A DNA stretch of 64,000 bases. Origin: Cacajao melanocephalus (lineage: Eukaryota; Chordata; Mammalia; Primates; Pitheciidae). Below are positions 26,400 to 37,094 of the stretch, piece after piece. The translations under genes were made by a program, and so were the position numbers. Location: positions 16,846 through 80,845 of the forward strand of contig CAUYLG010038503.1 in assembly GCA_963573385.1 (NCBI GenBank). Reading direction: 5' to 3'. Position 1 is the stretch's first letter; each line of letters starts with the position of its first letter. The notes below the pieces were generated by a model, which was not told the origin of the DNA, made no database searches, and saw only the letters and a program-made list of their open reading frames with translations.

Positions 26400-26555
26400 A
26401 ACATAATAATTTATCTTTTCTACATCTTACTTTATGAGTCAGTAAATCTAAGACTCTAATACCTACAAAAATAGGGTTGTTTAAAGAACAAATGAGATCA
26501 TTCCTAAAAAGTGTCCTGTAAACTGAAAGGTGCTATGCACATAAGGTATGGGCCT
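26400..26555 (+). mobile_element. MIR, 3' half
   Basis: 'aatacctacaaaaataggg', 'ttgtttaaagaacaaatgag' and 'gtaaactgaaaggtgctatg' follow the second half of MIR. Confidence 0.6.
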
Positions 26556-26559
26556 CTCC

Positions 26560-27005
26560 AAGATTTTGCATTAAAGTGTGTGCTAAAAGTACAGCTTTTT
26601 AAAAACTCCAGCTCCACTCCTATAGCTTTGCTTCTTTCTTAAGTGGATTAAAGTCCCTAAAAATAGCCACACTCCAGTAGTTAATATGAGCCAAATTATT
26701 TATTGGACACTGACCATATCTTTATCAGGCTAGATCAGTCCACCTATCCACCCTCACACCACTCCCATTGAGCTTTCTCACTCCTGGTCAAAGATGAGAA
26801 ATGAAGAAAAACAGCCCACTGGAGGCTTTAGAGAAAGCTGGAGCTTGCAAGGAAGTGAGAATATCAGTGTCCTTTCTGATATGCCACTACTTGGGGATAT
26901 TCTTCCTTTCTCCTTATTTGTACTTTGCCATTTGTAGCTTAGAGACATCCTGCAATTTCCATGATTCATAAAGCCTTCAGTCCTCTCCAATCCATCTGCC
27001 CAACC
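26560..27005. other. Unassigned
   Basis: Nothing recognised. Confidence 0.4.
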
Positions 27006-27009
27006 TTCC

Positions 27010-27450
27010 ATTCATTCAGCAAAGGGTTACTGAGTGCCGGGCACTTCCCAGGGCACTGAGGTTACGATAATAAACAAGACAGGGAAAGTCCCTGCTCACG
27101 CAGCTCACATGCTAGTGAAGGAGGCTGGCATCGAATGTGACCCATGAGTAAGTAAGGTGGTTTCAAATGATGACAAATGCCAGTAAGACAACTGAACAGG
27201 TGACATAAGAGAAAATGATGGCACTAGGGAACAGGAGGAGAGGTCTTTCAGATGGGACAGGGAAACCCTTGCTAACAACAGGACATTTGAGCTGATTCAA
27301 ATGATGCAAAGAAGCCAGCTATGCGAAATGCATGATAGGCAGTGGAAATTACAAGAGCAAAGGCCCTGAGACAGAAGTGTGATCTATTTGAGGAACGAAA
27401 GGAAGCCAGCTGGCCCCAAGATCAGATCAAGATGTTGAAGAGACAAAGTC
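27010..27450 (-). mobile_element. L2, 3' region
   Basis: Reverse-complement L2: 'ttactgagtgccgggcact', 'acaagacagggaaagtccctg', 'agctcacatgctagtgaagg', 'caaaggccctgagacagaag', 'tatttgaggaacgaaagg'. Confidence 0.8.
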
Positions 27451-27479
27451 AAAGAGGTAGACAAACGCAATGTCAATGG

Positions 27480-27610
27480 CTCCTTTCTCCATGGTAGGAA
27501 AGTGAAACCCAGAAAAGTTAAATGAGCAGCCCAAAGTCATACAACTAATTACTGCTACAGCTGCTTTGAGAACCTAATTATTTTGCCCCCAAATCCAAAG
27601 TGTTTTTACA
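27480..27610 (-). mobile_element. MIR
   Basis: 'gtgaaacccagaaaagttaaa', 'gcccaaagtcatacaactaat' and 'tttgcccccaaatccaaagtg' match antisense MIR. Confidence 0.75.
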
Positions 27611-27619
27611 CGGTATTGA

Positions 27620-28495
27620 TCTGCTTGCCTCTAGTGAGAGGAATACTATTTGCAGATCTTATTGGTTTTCAAAAGCTCTTAATATACGTTAGCAGCAAGT
27701 AAATACCAATTTTAAGCAGAAAATCATCGACAAATGATGCTGAGGATTTCAAATGCACATAAATTCTGCTATGAAAGCTTAAGAGTTAGAAACAATCCAC
27801 TTTCGGTACATCCTACACAAACAGGAACACTCTTCATTGAAGGCTCTGTTCCATGAATATATGGGAAGGCCATCGCTCACCAGAGACAAGCCGTTTTACA
27901 TTTGGGTCTTGTTTTTACCTACACCTCTTGACAAGGCTTTGCTTAATCCACCCAAATGCCATCCGAACCAACCTATTCTCAAACCACCTTCATTTTGCGC
28001 TATTAAATTGTAGGGTAATGAGGCTGTAAGAAAAACATTATAATTATAACTGCCTTCCACAACCCATGAGAGCAGCTTCGCCTGAAAGGTCACGTCTGTT
28101 GATAGACAAATCCTACAGTCCAACTAATATGAACTGTCTCCCCACTTTCTCCTAATACTTCTGGGTTCCCCTTCATCTTTTCCCTGCTATGCAAATTTGG
28201 TCTGTGTAACCCAGAACCTCCAAAATACAGACTCAAACTCTGTCTAGTAGCCACTGACTTGTCCACCAGACATGGAAATAAAAATCCTATTGTCTAAATA
28301 GGTTAGTAAAGAAAGGAACAAGTTGGGTAAGGTTGAATTACTATCACCTCTCTTCTATCCTCCTCCTATTCCAATCCCTTTTCTTCTTCATCCTCTCTCA
28401 TCTCCTTTTCTTCTTTCCAACAAGCCTCTCCACTTCCTGAGCGCTGGGAACCTTACGAGATAAGAGCTGAAAGTCCCAGTAAGAAACACACACTA
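27620..28495. other. Unassigned
   Basis: Mostly AT-rich. A C/T-rich stretch lies at about 28345-28430. No coding signal. Confidence 0.4.
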
Positions 28496-28499
28496 GAAG

Positions 28500-28700
28500 A
28501 GTGTTTAATAGCCCAGATTCTAATCTTGTCCTACTAGCTGTGCAGCCTTGACCAAGTTACTCAACCTCTCTGTTCCTCAGTTAACTCATCTGTAAAATTA
28601 GGATAACATCTTCCTCCTAAAATGTTTGTGAAGATTGAATTAATATATGTAAAGCATTAGACAAGCACCTGGCACATAATTCTGTGCAGATGTGAGATAT
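28500..28700 (+). mobile_element. MIR
   Basis: 'tgtgcagccttgaccaagtta', 'ctcagttaactcatctgtaaa', 'aggataacatcttcctcct' and 'gcattagacaagcacctggc' give a clear sense MIR. Confidence 0.9.
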
Positions 28701-28869
28701 GCTACCTCACTCCTCACTCTCTTCCCACCCCCAACCCCTGGCTAGGAAAGACTACTGTCACCCCCACTTTTGGGAACAACTCTGCACAAAGTCAGAGCAA
28801 CTACTGGAAGGCAGATTAGTGGTGTCATGATGGCAATCAAGTGCCAGATGGGACAATAACACTTATACC

Positions 28870-28965
28870 ATCAGATAAGTATTGTGAAAATAATTGTATG
28901 AAATAATGTACATAAAGCACCTGACATGCAATGATTGCTCATTAAATGTTGTTATTTTTATTGAG
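28870..28965 (+). mobile_element. MIR 3' end
   Basis: 'gtatgaaataatgtacataa', 'agcacctgacatgcaatg' and 'gctcattaaatgttgttat' fit the end of MIR. Confidence 0.65.
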
Positions 28966-29289
28966 TATTTTTCTTCACTTTTAGCACCACTGGTTGTAAC
29001 TGAAGGTGCTATGTGCATGCTTTTCTTCACTGTGTCAGGCTATAAAATGTGTAAAATTCATCTGTGTTCACCACTGTAACATGAATATATAGAATGATGA
29101 TCATACAGAAATGTATCTTAAAACCCAAGGCCAGCTTCACAAAATCAGTCTCACAGTGCTCCCTCTGTACCAGAGTTCCTTGAAGATCCTGACCCCAGCA
29201 TTTAGATGGCCGTCCACCTAACACACCCCTTGGATGCCTTAGGGACACGCCCCCACTCAACAAGACCTAGATTGAACTCATGAGCTTTC

Positions 29290-29672
29290 CTTCAAGACTG
29301 GCCCTGCCTTGGCTGCCATCGCATTCCTTCACTTCACCTGCACACATTATTCATGCAAACCTTGTTGATTTCACGTCCTCCACAGCTCTCTACTCCATCC
29401 ACTTTTTCATGCCCACAGCAACCACCCTGGCCCATGCTATCATTATATTTGGTCCCCCACATCCACACGAGCCAGATAGCACTTGTTTTGAAACTTAGTT
29501 CAAATCATGTCCCTCCTCATCTGAAACTCTTCATTGGCTTAAGATAAAGACTATACTCTGTCAACCCCACAGCTCTACTCCACCTCCAACAACACAGGGC
29601 TTGGGGGGGTCTAGCCCTGTGGATCCCCCAGTCATATCTCAAAACACAAGCCCTCTTGCTCTCTGCTAGGGA
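29290..29672 (+). mobile_element. L2, left part
   Basis: 'ttcaaatcatgtccctcctc', 'gaaactcttcattggcttaag' and 'gctctactccacctccaac' follow the L2 section 'cagatcatgtcactcccctgc...'. The element is interrupted by the 160-base block at 29674. Confidence 0.65.
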
Positions 29673-29673
29673 G

Positions 29674-29834
29674 AAATATGTTTTTCAGGGATTTCCCAAA
29701 AGAAAGCCAGGGCACACTTCCGTATTTCCAGAGATTTCACATGAGACAAAATGAAAGGTTTGTGCTGTATTTACAGTATAACAGCCAGTGTTTAAAAAAA
29801 AGGCAATACCTCCTCACTCACTCTTCAGTAGCCA
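29674..29834 (+). repeat. Local direct repeat, copy A
   Basis: A 161-base block from AAATATGTTTTTCAGGGATT to CTCACTCTTCAGTAGCCA that recurs at 30215-30378 at about 80% identity by eye. It does not look like L2 and sits in the middle of one. Confidence 0.9.
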
Positions 29835-29839
29835 TGGGA

Positions 29840-30212
29840 ACCTCCTTTCTGTTCATCAAATACGCATGCCCCTTCTGCCTCAGGCCCTTTGCACTTGCTG
29901 CTGCTTCTTCTGCAGCGATTCCCCTCCTCCTTAGACAATTAACTCCTATACCTCCTCCAGGCCTAAGTCCAAGTCACCTCCTCAGGGAAGGCTTCTCTGG
30001 TCCTTGTCAATCCCTTCCATCAGACACTTTCTGAAACCTCTAAAGCTCTCTTTCTTGGAACATACATAAACTCTGAATTATGCATTCCTCCATGCAATGA
30101 TTGATTTAGGTCTGTCTCCCTCACTGTAAACTCCAAGACAGAGCTTTTGCGTTTCCTGTTCTGACTGCATCTCCAGTGCCTAGGGCAGTGCTTAGCATGT
30201 AATAGGTATTTG
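29840..30212 (+). mobile_element. L2, 3' end
   Basis: 'tctgcctcaggccctttgcac', 'taagtccaagtcacctcctc', 'gggaaggcttctctggtcc', 'ctcactgtaaactccaagac', and 'cagtgcttagcatgtaatagg' at the terminus. It continues the L2 at 29290-29672. Confidence 0.85.
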
Positions 30213-30214
30213 GC

Positions 30215-30378
30215 AAATATGTTTTTCAGGGATTCTCCCCCCAAAAAAGGAAAGGCACACCTCCTTATTTCCAGAGATTTCAAGTAGAGACAAAATAGAA
30301 GATTTGGGCTGTATTTAAGATGCAACAACCGTGGTATTTTAAAAAGCCGGTATCTCTTCACTCACTCTTCAATAGCCA
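30215..30378 (+). repeat. Local direct repeat, copy B
   Basis: The second copy of the block at 29674-29834, beginning exactly at the end of the L2. Differences are scattered substitutions and small indels, including longer C and A runs near 30238. Confidence 0.9.
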
Positions 30379-30379
30379 G

Positions 30380-31865
30380 TCAATTCCTAAGACATTTACT
30401 CAACAGATAAGAAGGTTTCTTCTTTCCAGCCTGGAGAAAAAGAAGAAACGCGCTCACAAAGAACATTAAACACACACTCACCCCTAATAAATAAATTTCA
30501 ATCCCAGTACACACAGAGGCAGTGCCTAGACTGACACAGTTGTCAGATGAGCTAAGAGAAATGCTAAAGAGCATTCTTGTCACAACTGGACACACGGTTT
30601 CAACTTGTTCTGCTCCCATACTGATCATTCCCTTGGAGCCTTCACATCTGTATGCTAATTACAGACACGGTGGCCGACGCTAGGAACACGCAAATCCCCC
30701 TTAATCGCTCCCTTTTGCGTGGATGGAACCTGGTCCAACATTCGTAAAAGCATGCGAACCACACCACGGCTTAGGCGGGCACACTTCGTGCCCCTCCCCG
30801 ATGCCTTGCCAGCCCCACCCTTCTCACACACCACCCCTCCTCCGCCTTCTACTCAGACCTGAGCCTAACTAGCTGCCAGGTTTGGTAATAAGATTGAACG
30901 AAGACTCAGGAGGCCCTGTGGGCTCCATTATTCCGCACGCCCTGCGAGAAGGGCCACCCCTAGGGACGGCTGCTACAACTCGAGCCCCACTTGCTGCCAG
31001 GAAACCTTTCCCGCTGAGGACACCCGGGCATGCGGCGCAGCTCCAGGTCCAGGGGGAGGCACCCCACCCATCTGCCAGAGAGACAAAGATCACCAGAAAC
31101 AAAGGACACACACACACATACACTCACACACTCAAAGTCAAAAGCAAATACCGACACTTGCAATTTCAACCCAAACAGTCGGCTTGGTCTATCTAAATAG
31201 ATCTGGAGACAATCCAGAGGGACAGTGATTATGTGGTAATGACAGGCACTATCTGGGTTCGGAACCCACGCTGCCTCCGCCCTCCTCCCACCCGCGCTGC
31301 AGTTCCCAGGCGCGTTTCCCAGCCTCAGGGCACACGCTGCCAGAAGCAAGAGTGCTTCCACTCAAGGAAGAGCGCACACACCAGAGACAGAGGCAGGGCG
31401 AGGGCAGTCAAAAGTAGGAACTACCCACCTTTAGGATCCCAGTTCACCTGTTTTCTTGGCGTCTCGATTGGAAATTTCATTGCTCCGTTGCCCAGAAAGG
31501 GAAGAAATGAAAAGAACCCAAATAATAATAAAGTCCTCAAGCTTTACACGCCTCGGTTTAGCAGTCCAACAAAACAATTTCCGAGGATGGGAGAGGCTTG
31601 AACTGACTCGTGGAGGAACCCCAGAAAAAGAAGTGGGAAAATACTGGCTTAGGAGAGAACTGGAGACGGCTTGGGGGTGTTTGCCCCGGCTAGGGGGTGG
31701 CCGGCCGCGGCCCCGTGGGTAAAAGAAAAAGTAAGATCGGCGAGGGGTGGATAAAAGGATGGAGAGAAAGGCTTGGGAAGATGGAAGATCCAAGCAGCTT
31801 CCCAAAAGCGGGGCCAGCAGGTTAGGGGCTGAGCCGCCGGAAGGCTTGGGCTAGGGAGAAGCCCA
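30380..31865. other. CpG-island shore
   Basis: Becomes GC- and CpG-richer to the right from about 30660, with a short CA repeat at 31108-31130 and a possible minus-strand splice donor CAG|GTGAAC near 31445-31450. Long overlapping frames on both strands (for example 31431-31805, minus, 124 codons) are not backed by recognisable domains. Confidence 0.5.
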
Positions 31866-31898
31866 CTGCAGTGTCACTCCAGCCCCCGAAGGCGTGTG

Positions 31899-31940
31899 CG
31901 CACACACTCCCGCACACACACACACACACCCGCACACACA
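31899..31940 (+). repeat. (CA)n microsatellite, interrupted
   Basis: Three CA runs are separated by CTCCC and CCG interruptions at the edge of the CpG island. It explains the His/Thr-rich and Cys/Val-rich ORFs read across it. Confidence 0.95.
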
Positions 31941-32298
31941 CTCCCGGGCGCGCGCTTGGGCGGGCACGTCTGCCTCGCTCGGCCGCGCCGAGCGCACACG
32001 CCCCACCCCGGCCGCGGCTCCTCGCCCCCGGCAACGCCCCCCACTTCCTGCTCCCCGAAAGCCATTGGATGTAGGGGTGGCGCGGCTCCCGTGTAGCGCG
32101 CGGCGAGGGCGACCCTCCCCGCGGCGCGCCGCAGACGCAACGCCACGGCAGGAAGGAGCAGGGCTCGCAGCGGACCGAGGCGCCGGACCGGGAAGGCGCG
32201 CTGAGCCCCCGGCGCCCGGCCCGGGGCAGCAGGAGGTGTCCGCGGACTGGCCCGAGGGGCGGCGGGAAGCGGTGGGCGGTGGCGGGGAAGCCGCGGAG

Positions 32299-32334
32299 GG
32301 GCGGGGAGCGAGCGGCGGGCGGGGAGCGAGCGGC
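32299..32334 (+). repeat. Tandem 18-base GC-box duplication
   Basis: Two perfect adjacent copies of GGGCGGGGAGCGAGCGGC (32299-32316, 32317-32334). Each carries a Sp1-type GGGCGGGG core. They lie 13 bases from the candidate splice donor, on its intron side in minus orientation. Confidence 0.95.
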
Positions 32335-32352
32335 GGGCGCGCCGCTACTTAC

Positions 32353-32651
32353 TAGCTTGGCCGGCTGGCGGACGGGCGTGGAGACGGCCGCGGCGCGCTT
32401 GCTGGAGTTGCAGCCGGAGACACGCTTGGCTGCCTAGAAGGCGCTGCAGGAGGCGGAGGAAGGGCCGCTGCGGCCCCGCCGCAGACCTCAGCCTCCGGGT
32501 CACCTCTTGTCACCGCTCCCACCCTGGGCTCTCCCTCCTCCTCTTTTCTCACTTCATTTTTTTCCCTCCCGTCTCCTCCCGCGCCTGGTTCTCTCGCCTG
32601 AGCCCCGAACCCACGTCCCCGCCGCACTCCGAGGAGGCCCGTGCCACCCAT
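32353..32651 (-). other. Candidate first exon of a minus-strand gene (proximal)
   Basis: Exon-like GC-rich sequence ends ...CCAAGCTA|GTAAGTAG with the donor GTAAGT at 32352-32347. A frame from an ATG at 32651-32649 runs 99 codons, and its stop TAG is made only by the first intron base, so it would stay open after splicing. The product would be Gly/Arg- then Pro/Ser/Ala-rich low complexity, and the ATG context is weak, so the exon may well be 5' untranslated. The exon 5' end is unknown and I cannot name the gene. Confidence 0.4.
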
Positions 32652-33084
32652 GAGCCTTTTGTTCTGGGACTGCTCCCCGTCTGCTGCGCTCTCCCCGCCC
32701 GGGGAAGCTCGCTCCCCAAGCGCAGCTCGGTCCCTTCCCCAGCTACCTGCAGCCCGACTGGGGCCACTGGTCGATGGCTGGAAAGGGGGCTGGAGGGAGG
32801 CAGGGCGGCCCCGGAGGAAAGCGGACTTGCAGCTCCAGGAAGCGGCGGCCCCAGGAGCCTGGGGACCCAGCCGGGCAGATGCGAAGGGACCCAGACCTGT
32901 TCCCGGAAAGGGGCTAAACCTGGAGCATTCATCTCATGCCCTCTCACTGCCGCTGCTTGAAACCCCACAGGGGTTTGTGGTGGGGCCTCAGTCTCCAGAA
33001 AAGCAAAGTGGTGCTGAGGTGCTCTTGAATGGGTCACTCAGAGTATCAACATGAATGATGCTGACAAATTCCTTCGGATGCCTC

Positions 33085-33145
33085 GCAGTGGAGCCTTACA
33101 CGTAGTAGATGCTCAAGAAATACTTGCTAAATGAAGACATGAATT
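33085..33145 (+). mobile_element. L2 3' tail
   Basis: 'acacgtagtagatgctcaag' and 'aatacttgctaaatgaaga' are the last bases of L2. Confidence 0.6.
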
Positions 33146-33214
33146 GCATGCTGCGGTGTTGGATAGGAAGTAGTTTAAACCCCTACTCTGGCTTCCAGAG
33201 AAGGTTACTAAAAT

Positions 33215-33335
33215 TTGTTGTCCATTCAACATATATATTGAACCCCTTCCAAGTGTCATCACTGTGCTAGGTGCTGGCCATATGACAGAGAATAAGATAG
33301 AGATCTTGCCTTCATGGGGCTTACTATCTAGTGCC
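33215..33335 (-). mobile_element. L2 3' end
   Basis: 'cactgtgctaggtgctggcc', 'cagagaataagatagagatc' and 'ttcatggggcttactatctag' match the reverse complement of the L2 terminus. Confidence 0.75.
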
Positions 33336-33339
33336 ATAA

Positions 33340-34105
33340 GGTCCTGTTAGATTGTTGTTGCCTTTACTTACGCATGGGAATTGTCCAGCTCATTCCCATG
33401 CCTGCCAACTGGGGTCCTAAAATCCCACACTAGCAGCTGATCTCTGAGTTGCAGGCCACTCTAGGGCACCTTGAGGCTTCTGGGGAGCGCTATGTCAGCA
33501 GCATCTTTCTCACCATCCATCCCTCACTATAACATCAAGGTTTCTGAGTCCAAGGGCAAGACCTACAGCGGTCCGCTGTGGTCTGTGGGAAAGGTTGAGT
33601 GCCTTGTCACTGAGCTGTCACAGGCAGCCCAGGCTGGAGCCCTGAATTCTCTGCCACCCCCATTCAGGCAAAACTGGTACCAATCTGATGGTGCTACTGT
33701 GACTCTTCAGCCATTTGGGCAGGTTCCCTGGGTGCTTCAGAACCATCTTCCCTGGACTCTGTGACCACACTTTGCCTCTCTCTACTAGGATTGAGAGGAT
33801 AGATAAGACACAGAAATGAAACAAGGAAGGAATCTCTGCTTCTCCCAGCCATCTCCCGAAACACCAGTGTGTATGTAAATTCTGTTCTCAAGTCCAGAGG
33901 GAGCTGCTTCTAAGAAAGGCTTTTGAGCCTCACTCTGCACTCTTCTCTTTAACTGTTCATGGGCAACTGGACGCTAGCACAGTCACTGCAATACAATGTT
34001 TTTGCCTGCATCAGAGTCAGAGAGGGGTTTCAGCAGAGAAAGATACCCTCTCCTGAATCCTCAGAGCATGGGGAAGCAAGATTGGCGTTGATTGAATTTC
34101 CCCTC
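33340..34105. other. Unassigned
   Basis: A 97-codon plus ORF at 33471-33764 is repeat-free but has no recognisable domain or convincing splice borders. Confidence 0.4.
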
Positions 34106-34109
34106 ACCA

Positions 34110-34255
34110 TCTCATATTTCCTCTCCATTCATCTTTGCTACATCCTTTTACAGATGAGAAGATCAAGGCTCAGAGAGATAAAGAAACACCCCAAGGTCAC
34201 AATATGGGGATTCAAATCCAAGTGTGTATAACACAAAGGCCCATGCTCTCCATGA
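34110..34255 (-). mobile_element. MIR
   Basis: 'tccttttacagatgagaagat', 'aggctcagagagataaagaa', 'caccccaaggtcacaatatg' and 'attcaaatccaagtgtg' give an antisense MIR. Confidence 0.85.
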
Positions 34256-34259
34256 CAGA

Positions 34260-35085
34260 ACCTTGTGAGCTCATCTAGTTCCCAGACCCATGAATCTGAC
34301 CCTGAACCTGTCAGATGGGTTCGTTAGGGTAATGAAGATCTAAATGTGATATTTTCTAAGTCTCCAGGCCCTCCTCCTTTGCAAAAAGAATTGAGCTATT
34401 GTTGTGTTCTGGGGTCTGTATCAGGGAATTAGTTCACTGTCCAAGGCAAATTCCTGTGGCACAAAATACAGCCTTAGGATGCAACATCATTCAGCCAATC
34501 AACAAACATTTATTGAGCATCACTTGTGTACAAATGGGTTGCAGGTCCTCATTAAAAGTTATTTTGGGCCCTCGGTAATGATGACCTTCCCCAGAATGGT
34601 ATCAGCAGGACGGTTATGAGGGGAGGTCTGGGAATGGGGAGGTTGGTGTAGTCTCTATTAGGGTAGGGAGCAGGATCAGTGTCTAGTGCTCCTGGTCTTC
34701 CTCGAAGACTTGCACTAGTCACTGGCCCTTAGGACGATCTCTCTGCTTAATCACTGGATGCTGCCCCCTCTTTTCCTTTCCCCACCTCCAGCCTCTGGAG
34801 CTTTCTCCCACCTCCACTTTCATTCTCCCTTCTCAGAATGTAGACAAAAACAAGTTTATGACCCCTCCCAAAAAAATAGTCCACCAAAATTAGGTAAATA
34901 AATCCCAATACTGTTTTCCACAACGTGCCTGAAATCAAACACAGCTCCTCAACTGCGTATTTAGAATAGGCTGCACAGAGTGAGGATAGAGACCCCCTCC
35001 CTAGAAAACTTAGCCCTTTGGCCTGCTGCAATCCCCTTCCATCCCTTTCGGTTCTAGCCTTTGGTTATTTACAGGCTGGACTTCA
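34260..35085. other. Unassigned, between the two CpG-rich regions
   Basis: A weak L2/MIR-like phrase at about 34495-34530 ('atcaacaaacatttattgagc'). Otherwise nothing. Confidence 0.4.
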
Positions 35086-35090
35086 CTTAC

Positions 35091-35350
35091 CCAAGGAAGA
35101 AAAGAAGTCGTCTGTGTAGAGAAAAAACCTCCAAAAAAGATGCGGCGCCAAGCGGTTCCCTCTCCCTCTGTGCCGCCGCAACTTCCATGGCTATTGCTTC
35201 AGGCGGGTTAAGTTCGGTGGAAAGAGACAGCCTGGCGTTCCTGCGGCAGGAAAACAAAGCATCGTGGCGCAAAATCTCCCTGCACTCGCAGGAGCCCCCG
35301 GCTGGCAGCCGCTGCGTCCTGGGTGCACTCGGTGGCAACGCGCTGCTGCC
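35091..35350 (-). other. Candidate alternative first exon of a minus-strand gene (distal)
   Basis: A minus-strand donor TTGG|GTAAGTGA lies at 35090-35085. A frame reads from about 35338 to the donor, and its stop TAA is again formed only by intron bases. An internal ATG at 35188-35186 sits in a strong context (GCC ATG G) and would encode a 32-residue exon end starting MEVAAAQREREPLGAASF. I do not recognise the protein. The orientation agrees with the donor at 32.35 kb, which fits alternative promoters of one gene. Confidence 0.4.
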
Positions 35351-35600
35351 AGGTGCATGGGTCTCTGCAGCTCAGAACCTGCCCGGCCGGGAGCGCAGCA
35401 ATAGTTGCTACACCACTTTAATGAGTGCCCTGTGGCCCGGCGCGGGAAGGCTGGGAAAGCCCGAAAACCCCAGTCATCTCTGGCGACGAAGTTTCCCCGA
35501 GTTGGCTGGCTCCCTCACCCCCTCCCCACGCTGCAGCCCGGGGTGGCTGTGAGACCGGAGGAGACGCTACCTGCCGCGTGGGGAGTCTTGGGGTGGCTGA
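35095..35600. promoter_or_regulatory. Secondary CpG-rich patch
   Basis: Repeated CG dinucleotides (GCGGCGCC, GCCGCCGC, GGCGCGGG) in about 500 bases, weaker than the main island 2.5 kb away. It overlaps the distal candidate first exon, so it may be an alternative promoter. Confidence 0.55.
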
Positions 35601-35659
35601 CAATGAACAGCTTAGCCAGAGGAGTGTGGAACACGGGTTCCGGGGCGAGGCAGGAGAAT

Positions 35660-36775
35660 TTCCTGGGACAGCGAATGGCAAAGAGTGATGAAGCAGCTTG
35701 GGGAATCCTGTTTGGTGCCAGTTTTGCAAACAGAAGAGGGAGGAAACAATCTGATTAGCATCTACTTTGAATTCACGAATATTAGACTAAATTCATTAAT
35801 CTGCCTTGGATTCTTCCCCTAAAGAAAGAGCTAAAGTTTCATCCTTCTTCCCTAAAGTCCAGAAGATATCCCAGTCTTCCATCTTTTCCCCACCCGCAAG
35901 ACATCTGCGAGTCCTCTTCTCAAAAGAACTACAGTCAGGTTTCCATGTCATTTCGTGAAAATACACCCCCCCACACACATCCTCCTTCACCACAGAGAGA
36001 GAGAGAGACACGCAAACATCCCCTTCATTTACCACTCAATAGTAGTAAAACTGATAGTGTTACACATTAACATTACCTTAACGTGTCCTACAAGAAATGT
36101 TCTTTTCCCCAGCTAAGTTTCCTCATTGGTCTCAGTGTTTAAGCATGCCTACATTTGTTTTCTAGTCCCAACCGACATCTGCAAAAACACACCTTTAAAT
36201 ATATGTTTCTCTAATCCCGGGCTCTGCTTTTGGCTTGGAAAATCTAGAGACACATCAGAAGTGAAAGGACCGAGGGTGTCATATGTCATACTCCTGGAAG
36301 CACAAAGCTAGGCCACTGGATAACTAACTCTGTGTGTGTAAGTCCTGCAGATTTATTCTGATGACTCAAACCTCTAATTGGGGATTAATGAGGATAATTT
36401 ACTATAAACTCCAAAGAAGTTGTAATTAAAGTGTCAGGCTGATGGACATATTTCATAATCAGGAACTGCATCCTCTTTCCTTACAAGTTTCTCTATTTAA
36501 AATCTTAACCCTTAGGACAGTATTTTTATGCTCCTATAAAGTATTGTGCCAAACATCTTACCAAATACATATATATTTGTGATGAATGTACAGAGCTACA
36601 CTCCTGCTTCTTATAGAACCAGTTTTAAAGTGTTTTTCTCTCTCTGGATTACCACCAAACCATAATCCCAGGTAATTTTTTAAAGAGGTAGAGCTAGAAT
36701 ATTTTTGCTTTTCCTCTCCACTTTTTACTTCGAAAATTTTCAGGCACACAGAAAAGTTACAGTTGTTTGGTAAAA
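35660..36775. other. Unassigned
   Basis: Contains a short (GA)n run at about 35994-36007 and a C-run/CA stretch at 35965-35978. No exon or repeat family recognised. Confidence 0.45.
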
Positions 36776-36780
36776 ACCAG

Positions 36781-37090
36781 TGCTACCGTTTGAATGTGTT
36801 TCTCTAAAACTCATTTAAAACTTATTCTCCAATGCAATTGTTTTAAGAGTTGAGGCCTTTAGGAGATGGTTAGGTCCTAAGGACACCACCCTTATGAATT
36901 GTTGCCTTTTTAAAAGGGCTGGAGGGAATTAACTTGTCTCTTAATGCCCTTCTGTCAGGTGAGGACACAGCAAGGAGATACTATCTTGGAAGCAGAGAAC
37001 AAGCCTCGGTTTTGGACTTTGCAACCTCCAGAGCTGTGAGAAATAAATTTCCATTATTCACAAACTACCCAGCACAAAGGGACTAAGACA
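36781..37090 (+). mobile_element. MST-type (MaLR) solo LTR
   Basis: 310 bases from TGCTACCGTTTGAATGTG to GGGACTAAGACA, with 'aggtgaggacacagcaagg', 'ttttggactttgcaacctcc' and AATAAA near 37043. Flanks ACCAG and ATCAG form a 5-base TSD with one mismatch. Confidence 0.88.
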
Positions 37091-37094
37091 ATCA

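Larger units (their letters stand above)
31870..32900. promoter_or_regulatory. CpG island, probable promoter
   Basis: CpG is dense from about 31940 to 32870, with GC boxes (GGGGCGGGG at about 32298-32306 and a second GGGCGGGG at 32317) and no clear TATA box, the pattern of broad housekeeping-type vertebrate promoters. A minus-strand GTAAGT donor at 32352-32347 suggests transcription toward lower coordinates. A transcript on the plus strand cannot be excluded. Confidence 0.85.

Noticed and set aside
31894..32355. 153-codon plus ORF in the CpG island
   Set aside because: It starts inside a CA repeat, and GC-rich DNA gives open frames on both strands here. Overlapping frames of similar length exist.
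32549..33054. Opposed 137- and 162-codon ORFs
   Set aside because: They overlap on opposite strands without a recognisable domain and fit low stop-codon density in CpG-rich sequence.
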